A stretch of DNA of 37,166 nucleotides, taken from Bacteroidia bacterium (GTDB lineage Bacteria > Bacteroidota > Bacteroidia > SpSt-205). How positions within the stretch are numbered: the first letter of the stretch is position 1; every line of letters starts with the position of its first letter. The position numbers were made by a program, and so were the translations under genes. The DNA lies in contig JANZYW010000015.1 of assembly GCA_026413325.1 (NCBI GenBank), forward strand, positions 1 to 37,166, read 5' to 3'. The notes under the pieces are model-generated. The model saw nothing but the letters and a program-made list of their open reading frames with translations, was not told the origin of the DNA and searched no databases. Shown here in pieces: positions 31,779 through 37,166 of the stretch.

Positions 31779-32721
31779 GCGCGCGAAAGGCCTGAGCTAT
31801 CTTTTCGGTGAGCCGCGCCTGGATGACCGATAGAGCAGTGCGAATCATATTTCGAAACGCTTTTGGAGAGGAAATACCATGACCAATGATCACATTCCCC
31901 TGCGCTCCGATAAATGGTAATCCCCCGACATTTTCATAGTTGAGTCTTTCCAAGATCGAGTTTGAGGGCACCTTTTCCCGTAATAGCTCGTACAGCGATT
32001 CCCCGAACTTGAGGAGTATATTCCCTACAAAACCATCTGTGACATATACATCAGCAAATCCTTGGGTCAGGACACGCCCTTCTGCATTTCCGATGAAGAG
32101 GATATCTGGATTTTGCTGTAACAGGGCATAAGCTTGTTGGGCCACTAAGTTTCCTTTGCTGGATTCCTCTCCGATGTTGAGGAGAGCCACTCGAGGATGG
32201 GGTATGCTCATCACTTCTCGCATGTAAACCGTGCCAAGCTGTGCAAACTGTAGTAGGTGTTCAGGTTTGCAGTCGACGTTGGCGCCCACATCGCAAATGA
32301 GAGAGTAGCGATTCTCTCCGTAGGGATATAAGGCGCCGAGGGTGGGACGAGATACCCCTGGAAGGTTGCCTAACTTGAGAACGGAGGCCGCGACGACAGC
32401 CCCCGTATTGCCAGCGCTGACAAAGGCATCGATTCTTCCCTCCTTGAGAGTCTGGAGGCCCACAGCGATAGAGGAGTCAGGCTTTTGGACGATGGAACGT
32501 GCAGGATTCTCATCCATCTCGACGACTTCGCTGGCATGTAAGAGATAGACAGGGGGAGCGATAGGTAATCCAATACGTTCAGCAGTAGCGCGTATCTCGC
32601 GCTCACGGCCGATCAGCCATATCTCTGCTGTGGGAGGTAACTCAGGCAAAGCTAAAAGGGTACCCCGTAGAGGATTTTCTGGGGCGTAATCTCCCCCGAA
32701 GGCATCTATCCCTATCCGCAT
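31771..32721 (-). CDS. plsX: Phosphate acyltransferase
   Basis: 316 residues. Converts acyl-ACP to acyl-phosphate, the donor for phospholipid synthesis, at the inner face of the cytoplasmic membrane. The N-terminus RIGIDAFGGDYAPENPLRG is diagnostic; AFVSAGNTGAVVAAS, CDVGANVDCKPEHLLQFA, NIGEESSKGN, FIGNAEGR and VTDGFVGNILLKFGE follow in family order. The ATG shares one base with the rpmF stop (TGATG). The order rpmF-plsX-fabH is widely conserved in bacteria and couples membrane lipid synthesis to ribosome supply. Assignment is firm. Confidence 0.97.
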   Translation of the reverse strand: MRIGIDAFGGDYAPENPLRGTLLALPELPPTAEIWLIGREREIRATAERIGLPIAPPVYLLHASEVVEMDENPARSIVQKPDSSIAVGLQTLKEGRIDAFVSAGNTGAVVAASVLKLGNLPGVSRPTLGALYPYGENRYSLICDVGANVDCKPEHLLQFAQLGTVYMREVMSIPHPRVALLNIGEESSKGNLVAQQAYALLQQNPDILFIGNAEGRVLTQGFADVYVTDGFVGNILLKFGESLYELLREKVPSNSILERLNYENVGGLPFIGAQGNVIIGHGISSPKAFRNMIRTALSVIQARLTEKIAQAFRAHA

Positions 32722-32912
32722 CAGGCTTCACCGTCTTCTTCCGTGCGCAGAACTTTCTTACCCCTGTAGTACCCGCTAATAAGGTTCACACGATGGAAGA
32801 GTGTAGGCTCTCCACTTTGGGAGTCGATGTAATATGCTGGGGCAGCGAGACGCTGATGCGTGCGTCGCTTGTCTCGTCGACTCTTCGAATGCTTCCTCTT
32901 CGGATTTGCCAT
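32721..32912 (-). CDS. rpmF: 50S ribosomal protein bL32
   Basis: 63 residues, the usual size. The N-terminus ANPKRKHSKSRRDKRRTHQRL is the hallmark of bL32. The C-terminal part (HRVNLISGYYRGKKVL) fits, but the zinc-binding Cys pairs of many bL32 proteins are absent, as in other C-minus forms. It follows DUF177 by 23 bases and carries its own weak -7 element (TACCTTCG at 32920-32927). It leads into plsX and fabH. Confidence 0.95.
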   Translation of the reverse strand: MANPKRKHSKSRRDKRRTHQRLAAPAYYIDSQSGEPTLFHRVNLISGYYRGKKVLRTEEDGEA

Positions 32913-32919
32913 AGTAGCG

Positions 32920-32927
32920 CGAAGGTA
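32920..32927 (-). promoter_or_regulatory. Candidate -7 element TACCTTCG for rpmF
   Basis: One mismatch from TAnnTTTG, 7 bases before the rpmF ATG and just after the DUF177 stop codon at 32936-32938. The same octamer precedes the TerB-like gene, so an internal promoter that raises ribosomal protein and lipid gene output is plausible. Confidence 0.35.
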
Positions 32928-32935
32928 TGGAAAAC

Positions 32936-33400
32936 TTAACCTTCTTCAGGACTTATTTCCAGGTAGGCCTGAATATAAGGAGGACATGCTCCATCCGGAC
33001 AGGTAGGACGTACCCGTTTAGAAGGGATCGCTAAGCAGATATAGTCATAGAAGGATTGGGCTAAGTCCACCGAGTCTTCCCGAGGTCCGAGGGTATAAAA
33101 CTCTTCCGTTCCTTCGGGTGGGAGGTATAGCGTATCCCAGCTGTAAATCTGTTCGTGAGAGGTCTCGATAGGCAGCTGGATCGGTTCTAACCCGCGATCA
33201 CAAGGAACAATCACCCATCCTTTGAGATGAAGCTCCAGTCGCAAGTGCCCAGCCTCCCGACGGGCTCGTACCTGGGCTTGCACAGACAAGTCTAAAATGT
33301 CATATGAGGACCCAATAATCTCAAATAGGTCTGCGCGTATCTCCCACTCATGGAGTGTTTCACCCTGTGGTAACTGGGAAATCACTAACCGATAACTCAC
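32936..33400 (-). CDS. DUF177/YceD family protein
   Basis: 154 residues from GTG 33400 (GTGA overlap with the previous gene). DUF177 proteins sit directly before rpmF in most bacteria; YceD has been linked to 23S rRNA maturation, although mechanism details are not visible here. The N-terminus RLVISQLPQGETLHEWEI and VQAQVRARREAGHLRLELHLKGWVIVPC fit the family. The usual C-x-x-C is altered: the motif reads CDRGLEP, with Gly for the second Cys. A further C-x4-C occurs near the C-terminus (CPDGAC). The call rests on position plus the weak motif. Confidence 0.75.
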   Translation of the reverse strand: MSYRLVISQLPQGETLHEWEIRADLFEIIGSSYDILDLSVQAQVRARREAGHLRLELHLKGWVIVPCDRGLEPIQLPIETSHEQIYSWDTLYLPPEGTEEFYTLGPREDSVDLAQSFYDYICLAIPSKRVRPTCPDGACPPYIQAYLEISPEEG

Positions 33401-33774
33401 TCCACAATACGGGCTAAATCCGCCTCTAACCGTTCTAAAAATTGAGCTTCATAGGGATGAACCTTCCCATCTGCTTGGATCACCGCACGAAAGAGATTGA
33501 GTATGTCGAATCGATACTGACGTACTTCTTCTCGCACGGCTTTGAGATGAGAGATAGCTTCTGCATATGCTTCTTCAGAAGAGTAGCGGAGAGAGGAGAA
33601 TAACTCTAAGATCGCCTGGGCTCGCTGGGGAAAGTTTGTGGGGATCTGCCGAAAAGCCTCTTCTATACGCTTGGCAAATGCGAGCATTTCTTGTTCTTCA
33701 ATGGCTCCATCGGCCTTGGCAAAGGCATAGGCAAGACCTCCTATTCCATCCCAAAACCGCCGACTGGTGAGCAT
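33397..33774 (-). CDS. TerB-like small protein
   Basis: 125 residues from ATG 33774. Two acidic-helix units resemble the TerB/DjlA fold: FAKADGAIEEQEMLAFAKRIEEAF near residues 18-41, and FRAVIQADGKVHPYEAQFLERL near 95-116, each with A-D-G-x-[IV] and a Glu. TerB-like domains bind metals or membranes in several contexts; the role here is unknown. The open frame extends 63 codons upstream, but TACCTTCG lies 4 bases before this ATG, and the extension would cross the divergent gene's start. It heads the DUF177-rpmF-plsX-fabH unit. Confidence 0.62.
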   Translation of the reverse strand: MLTSRRFWDGIGGLAYAFAKADGAIEEQEMLAFAKRIEEAFRQIPTNFPQRAQAILELFSSLRYSSEEAYAEAISHLKAVREEVRQYRFDILNLFRAVIQADGKVHPYEAQFLERLEADLARIVE

Positions 33775-33778
33775 GCCG

Positions 33779-33786
33779 CGAAGGTA
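33779..33786 (-). promoter_or_regulatory. Candidate -7 element TACCTTCG for the TerB-like gene
   Basis: One mismatch from consensus on the minus strand, ending 4 bases before ATG 33774, and 12 bases from the opposing TACCTTTG at 33799. Confidence 0.45.
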
Positions 33787-33798
33787 GTAGAAAACCTT

Positions 33799-33806
33799 TA
33801 CCTTTG
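33799..33806 (+). promoter_or_regulatory. -7 promoter element TACCTTTG for the TonB-C-like gene
   Basis: Exact match ending 4 bases before ATG 33811, which predicts the transcript begins on the A of the start codon. Confidence 0.6.
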
Positions 33807-33810
33807 TTGC

Positions 33811-35034
33811 ATGCGAGTTTTTCGCTGGGCTCACTTGTACTGGGCCTACCTTTTGGCGCAGCCCGTAGATATTAGCCAGCAGCGGGTAGACCCACTCACA
33901 TTTACCTTCGAAGATGGACGTACCACTCTCGCTGACTATGTTCTCTCTCAGCTTCGCCAGCATAGCAGTTGCTGCGGGGTGGACAATGTCTATATAGAGT
34001 TACGGATCACGCCCGAAGGAACCGTGGAGAGTGTTCGAGCTATGACAGGTCGCAACGATTGCTACAAACAATCGGTACGAGATATTCTGCAGCCTATCCG
34101 GTGGAAAGTGGAAAACTTTCGGACAACCCGCCCGATTTATTATGAGCTACGCTTTAGTGAAGAATGTAAAGGCACAGAGGGAGACAATGTGTACAAACCC
34201 ATTTCTACTCCTGGGGCTTCGCGTCCCGTAGCCCAATCGACCCCTCCTCCTCAGCCAGAGTCTCAACCCACCCCTCCTAAAACTGAGGCTCCCGCTCAAG
34301 AGCCTACCCAAACAAAGCCTATCGCTTTGACACCTTCCTTACCTGGAACTGCGGAGCCTAAAACTCCTCCCGCCCAAGAAGAGCCTGTCAAGCAACCAGT
34401 CGAGAGGCCAGAAAAAACACGGCAGTCGACCAAGCGTCCTTCTTCTGCCGAACCTCTCGCTGCCGAACCTGCGCGTAAGGGCTATCAGCCAGGTAAGGAG
34501 CCGCCCAAAGAAGCCCAACCCCCCAATCCACCAGCTTTGATTGGGCGCCTTCCTTCTGATTCGGTGCCTCGTCCTCTCTCCACGCAAGTTCCTAAGCAAT
34601 ATCAAAGTACGGGAGAGAAACGTCCCCCCTCCGAGCATGTCAACTCCTACGTAAATACCTCTGGGCCTCGCTTCGCCGAACCTGATTATGTCAATGGCCC
34701 CGTAGCTAAAGCTTTATACCTCAAACAAGAATATCGCAAACGGGGAGTTTGTGGCCTGGTCCATGTTCTTCTCGAGGTAGCCATCGACTCGCAAGGAAAC
34801 ATTCGAGGGTATCGCATTCTGCGGGCCAATCGTCCAGACGTCGAGATCGCCACTCCTCAGGTTTTGGCAGGAATGAAATACAAACCTGTCCCCCTTCCCA
34901 CGGTTTTCTACGCTGAGTTCAAGATAGATGTGGACTGCCAGACAGATCAACGCAAAATCAAGTTAGACACGGTGCCCGATTTTCTCTCAACTCCAGAGGG
35001 GAAGCTTATCCGTCCAGCTCAACCTCAGCCGTAG
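33811..35034 (+). CDS. Periplasmic protein with two TonB-C-like domains and a Pro-rich linker
   Basis: 407 residues from ATG 33811; the longer open frame upstream overlaps the divergent gene and has no leader. Signal peptide about 1-17 (ending LLAQ). Domain 1, about 38-119, has [36 protein letters not shown] and [22 protein letters not shown], the strand-helix-strand pattern of TonB C-terminal domains. Residues about 130-280 are rich in Pro, Glu, Gln and Thr. Domain 2, about 300-376, has [37 protein letters not shown] and [21 protein letters not shown]. Cysteines in each domain (54, 55, 84, 119; 334, 376) could form disulfides. It lacks the membrane anchor of true TonB, so energising a receptor is unlikely. 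Function unknown. Confidence 0.6.
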   Translation: MRVFRWAHLYWAYLLAQPVDISQQRVDPLTFTFEDGRTTLADYVLSQLRQHSSCCGVDNVYIELRITPEGTVESVRAMTGRNDCYKQSVRDILQPIRWKVENFRTTRPIYYELRFSEECKGTEGDNVYKPISTPGASRPVAQSTPPPQPESQPTPPKTEAPAQEPTQTKPIALTPSLPGTAEPKTPPAQEEPVKQPVERPEKTRQSTKRPSSAEPLAAEPARKGYQPGKEPPKEAQPPNPPALIGRLPSDSVPRPLSTQVPKQYQSTGEKRPPSEHVNSYVNTSGPRFAEPDYVNGPVAKALYLKQEYRKRGVCGLVHVLLEVAIDSQGNIRGYRILRANRPDVEIATPQVLAGMKYKPVPLPTVFYAEFKIDVDCQTDQRKIKLDTVPDFLSTPEGKLIRPAQPQP

Positions 35035-35039
35035 CCTCG

Positions 35040-35047
35040 TACCTTTG
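35040..35047 (+). promoter_or_regulatory. -7 promoter element TACCTTTG for the sigma factor gene
   Basis: Exact match, but 49 bases before the chosen ATG, so the sigma factor mRNA would have a leader of about 45 bases with a long T-run near its middle. The sigma factor encoded here is itself the one expected to read this element. Confidence 0.5.
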
Positions 35048-35096
35048 CAACTTTTCTTTCCCAAAAATCGTATATTTTTTTTCGGAGCGTATGGGA

Positions 35097-35969
35097 ATGC
35101 GACAGCTCAAGATCCAGAAGCAAATTACGAATCGAGAGTCTCAATCGTTAGACAAGTATCTTCAGGAGATTGGGAAGGTCCCCCTTCTTTCCGTGGACGA
35201 AGAAGCGGAGCTTGCTCGGCGGATCCGGCAAGGGGACGAAGAGGCTTTGGAGAAGCTGGTCAAAGCCAATCTTCGTTTCGTGGTATCTGTGGCTAAGCAG
35301 TACCAGAATCAGGGCCTTCCGTTGACAGATCTTATCAGTGAAGGCAATCTCGGTCTCATCAAAGCTGCCAAGCGCTTCGATGAGACCAGAGGGTTCAAGT
35401 TTATTTCGTATGCGGTGTGGTGGATCCGACAAAGTATCCTACAGGCGCTGGCTGAGCAAAGTCGGATTGTACGCCTTCCACTTAATCGAGTGGGAGCCTT
35501 GAACAAAATCAATAAGGTTTTCGCCCGCCTGGAGCAGGAATATGAGCGTGAACCATCTCCCGAGGAGATAGCGGAGGCGATGAAAGGGACCTTATCTCCC
35601 GAAGAGGTTGCCGAGATCATGCGCCAGTCTGGTCGTCATGTATCGCTGGACTCTCCTATCGCTCCTGGCGAGGATACTCGCTTTATAGACGTGCTGGAAA
35701 ACCCCGACCTGCCTCAGCCTGACCAGGTGCTCATGTACGAGAGCCTGCGTCAGGAAATTTCAAAAGCCTTGGCTACTCTTGAAGATAGAGAGGCCCAGAT
35801 TCTTCGCATGCACTTCGGCATAGATCAGCGCTATCCAATGACACTGGAGGAGATCGCCGAGAAGTTAGGCCTTACTCGAGAGCGGGTCAGACAGATCAAA
35901 GAAAAAGCTGTTCGTAAGCTCCGCAGCAATCCTTCTGTTCTGGAGCCCCTCCGCCAATATCTGGGATAG
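35097..35969 (+). CDS. rpoD: Primary sigma factor, Bacteroidota short RpoD
   Basis: 290 residues from the second Met; family members begin MRQLKI, and the ATG at 35091 adds only Met-Gly. Region 1.2 is [27 protein letters not shown], region 2 is [61 protein letters not shown], region 3 includes [18 protein letters not shown], and region 4.2 is [28 protein letters not shown]. It lacks region 1.1 and is much shorter than E. coli RpoD, as is typical for the Bacteroidota housekeeping sigma that recognises TTTG at -33 and TAnnTTTG at -7. The many such elements in this window fit it. Confidence 0.95.
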   Translation: MRQLKIQKQITNRESQSLDKYLQEIGKVPLLSVDEEAELARRIRQGDEEALEKLVKANLRFVVSVAKQYQNQGLPLTDLISEGNLGLIKAAKRFDETRGFKFISYAVWWIRQSILQALAEQSRIVRLPLNRVGALNKINKVFARLEQEYEREPSPEEIAEAMKGTLSPEEVAEIMRQSGRHVSLDSPIAPGEDTRFIDVLENPDLPQPDQVLMYESLRQEISKALATLEDREAQILRMHFGIDQRYPMTLEEIAEKLGLTRERVRQIKEKAVRKLRSNPSVLEPLRQYLG

Positions 35970-36675
35970 AATTCCTGAAGCCTTGCCTATTTCTTGGGGC
36001 AAGTGAATGAGCGTGGAGAGAGGCGACCTTCCCACCTATCAGCCTGTCACATACATAGTGCCGAGAGGCTGCTCTTCTTGGGTGTATCTGGTTTTTTCGT
36101 GAGAATCTTTGTTGGTTGATGGGGTGGGCCAGCGCCTTCGGCGCTGGCCCACCCCACTCCTATGCTGGCAGTCGAAGTTCATCCAGTTATGGCAGTGGGG
36201 GGCCACTCATCGGTCCCCTCTGCTCCACCTTAGGCAGAAACTCAGTGGGTTCTCTTCTCTCTGTTTCCAGACGATGTCTGATCTGCATTCTTTTTGATGT
36301 CTGGGAAACTACAATACGCACCCTCTGGACCGTAGAGAATGTTCCCTCAAAGCAAGGGGCTTTTTTCCCTTTCCTCTAAGAGTTCTGTGAAAGCTCTCGC
36401 TTGGGCAGCGCCTTTTTCGAAGGGCTGTTATGGTTCACTTCCTTCTCGAAAGTGTTGCGTCTATCTTCCTTCTCCTCTCTGTCAGAAAGGCGATAAGCCT
36501 CTCTCTTGTCTGGAGGAGAGGGAGCTGGGATATCTGGGAAGTAGTTCCTTTCTCTTGCGAATCGGAGGGATAAAGAAGCACCGTAGGCCTCTTATTGGAG
36601 TGTCCTGGGGGTTAGCCTATTTTTTCTGTGGATCCCCGTAAAGACCTTATCAGAAGGGCCATCCAGAGTACGATT
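35970..36675. other. About 700 bases without a supported gene
   Basis: Between rpoD and gcvH, which converge, I see no convincing protein. A 100-codon + strand frame (36339-36641) has no promoter element, no recognisable start context and an unusual Ser/Cys/Leu composition. Contents that stand out are a weak inverted repeat (CTTGCC at 35982 and GGCAAG at 35998) just after rpoD, and the strong palindrome at 36121-36155. The rest shows no repeat or RNA motif that I can name. It could hold a small RNA or a decayed gene. Confidence 0.5.
36121..36155. repeat. GC-rich palindrome, copy 2 of a dispersed hairpin repeat
   Basis: A 35-base palindrome centred on 36138: GGGGTGGGCCAGCGC and, on the far side, GCGCTGGCCCACCCC, around CTTCG. 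All stem pairs match, including an extra outer G-C compared with copy 1. Relative to copy 1 read in reverse complement, the fifth-from-outside pair is T-A instead of C-G on both arms, so the stem is preserved by a double change. No T-tract follows. Confidence 0.72.
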
Positions 36676-37056
36676 TTATCCTACGAGGGTTCGGTAGGCT
36701 TCGGCTCGTAAAAGCGTTTCCAGCTGCTCTGGCTTTTCGATCTCTATGCGGATCATCCATCCTTCTTCGTATGGCGATTCATTTACCTTTTCTGGGTGAC
36801 TTTCCAGAACCGGATTTTTTTCCAAGATGGTACCTGTTACAGGCATGTACAGGTCGGATACCGTCTTAACAGCTTCTATCGTACCGAACACGGTTCCTGC
36901 TTCTACTCTCTGCCCCACGGAGGGGATATCCACATATACGATGTCTCCCAGCTGGGACTGGGCGAAATCCGTTATCCCGACTACTGCTTCCTTCTCGCCG
37001 ATTCGTTTTAGCCATTCATGTTCTCGGGTGTAATAGAGTTCTTCTGGAAACTGCAT
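36676..37056 (-). CDS. gcvH: Glycine cleavage system H protein
   Basis: 126 residues. Lipoyl carrier that shuttles the aminomethyl group between the P, T and L proteins of glycine cleavage. LYYTREHEWLKRI at the start, VGITDFAQSQLGDIVYVDIPSVGQ, and the lipoylation site in GTIEAVKTVSDLYMPVTGTI (Lys in EAVKTVSD) are diagnostic, and NESPYEEGWMIRIEI closes the fold. It has its own -7 element and stands alone; gcvP and gcvT are not in the window. Assignment is firm. Confidence 0.97.
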   Translation of the reverse strand: MQFPEELYYTREHEWLKRIGEKEAVVGITDFAQSQLGDIVYVDIPSVGQRVEAGTVFGTIEAVKTVSDLYMPVTGTILEKNPVLESHPEKVNESPYEEGWMIRIEIEKPEQLETLLRAEAYRTLVG

Positions 37057-37064
37057 AGTCAGTA

Positions 37065-37072
37065 CAAAAGTA
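37065..37072 (-). promoter_or_regulatory. -7 promoter element TACTTTTG for gcvH
   Basis: Exact match on the minus strand, 8 bases before ATG 37056, giving a predicted leader of about 4 bases. Confidence 0.55.
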
Positions 37073-37094
37073 TAGCGGAAGGGTTGCAGGAGGA

Positions 37095-37166
37095 TTAGGC
37101 GGAGGCTATGGTATTCACAAGGGTACCTAACTCTTGCCCGATGAGGACGATCTCATCTCCCACTTG
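37095..37166 (-). CDS. C-terminal end of an unidentified protein (partial)
   Basis: The minus-strand frame entering from the window edge reads 23 residues and ends at TAA (37097-37095): it begins QVGDEIVLIGQELG and ends NTIASA. V-G-D-E-[IV]-V-L-I-G is a beta-barrel turn seen near the C-terminus of alanine racemases and in several other enzymes, but 23 residues are too few to decide. It lies 38 bases before the gcvH start, with the gcvH promoter element between them. Confidence 0.45.
   Translation of the reverse strand, partial: QVGDEIVLIGQELGTLVNTIASA

Noticed and set aside
35982-36003. CTTGCC/GGCAAG inverted repeat after rpoD as a terminator
   Set aside because: Only six pairs, a 10-base loop and no T-run; too weak to call.
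36339-36641. 100-codon + strand open frame
   Set aside because: No promoter element or family resemblance, Ser/Leu/Cys-heavy composition, and it starts directly after an in-frame stop. Treated as chance.

Overview
The window looks like a compact chromosomal stretch from a member of the Bacteroidota, roughly half G+C by eye. The evidence is a GldH-type gliding lipoprotein, two type IX secretion (T9SS) C-terminal sorting domains, a DUF4270 lipoprotein, a short primary sigma factor without region 1.1, a fused E1 alpha/beta 2-oxoacid dehydrogenase, an archaeal/eukaryal-type prolyl-tRNA synthetase, and many copies of the Bacteroidota -7 promoter element TAnnTTTG. The exact lineage cannot be told from the sequence alone. 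No rRNA, convincing tRNA, CRISPR array, phage or insertion sequence was seen.

Layout. 1-79 is the tail of a T9SS cargo gene. 146-3247 is an overlapping + strand run: TPR protein, ComA-like phosphosulfolactate synthase and NuoH. 3429-8751 holds a secreted penicillin-acylase-family hydrolase, an alpha/beta hydrolase (-), aroE (+), an outer-membrane barrel candidate (-) and arginase (-). 8793-11020 is a biosynthetic-type arginine decarboxylase coupled to folD. 10993-14316 (-) is a W/G/Y-rich lipoprotein, cystathionine beta-synthase and a secreted lamin-tail-like protein, divergent from proS (+). 15957-20761 is a tightly coupled + operon: UDP-sugar dehydrogenase, sugar aminotransferase, sodium:solute symporter and a CoA-transferase/racemase-family protein. 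20865-25651 (-) is ccmF, Xaa-Pro aminopeptidase, gldH and a minimal sorting-domain protein. 25839-27878 (-) is the fused E1, divergent from a GT5-like half protein and a DUF4270 lipoprotein (+). 29884-33774 (-) is a lipid operon: TerB-like protein, DUF177, rpmF, plsX, fabH and a lipoprotein. It is divergent from a periplasmic protein with two TonB-C-like domains (+). The primary sigma factor (+), a gap of about 700 bases and gcvH (-) finish the window, followed by the tail of another minus-strand gene.

The main observation concerns expression. TAnnTTTG, exact or with one mismatch, lies 4-8 bases before the start codon of 13 transcription-unit-leading genes on both strands (12 bases for ccmF). 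If the element spans about -12 to -5, as in the Bacteroides -7 convention, transcription would begin at or within a few bases of the start codon, so most mRNAs here would be leaderless or nearly so. The same pattern fixes several GTG starts. Only proS, its divergent lipoprotein and the sigma factor show clear leaders. Genes inside operons are instead joined by four-base ATGA/GTGA/TTGA overlaps, and three convergent pairs overlap at their 3' ends. A second structural signal is a 33-35 base palindrome present twice, in opposite orientations, with a compensatory base-pair change.
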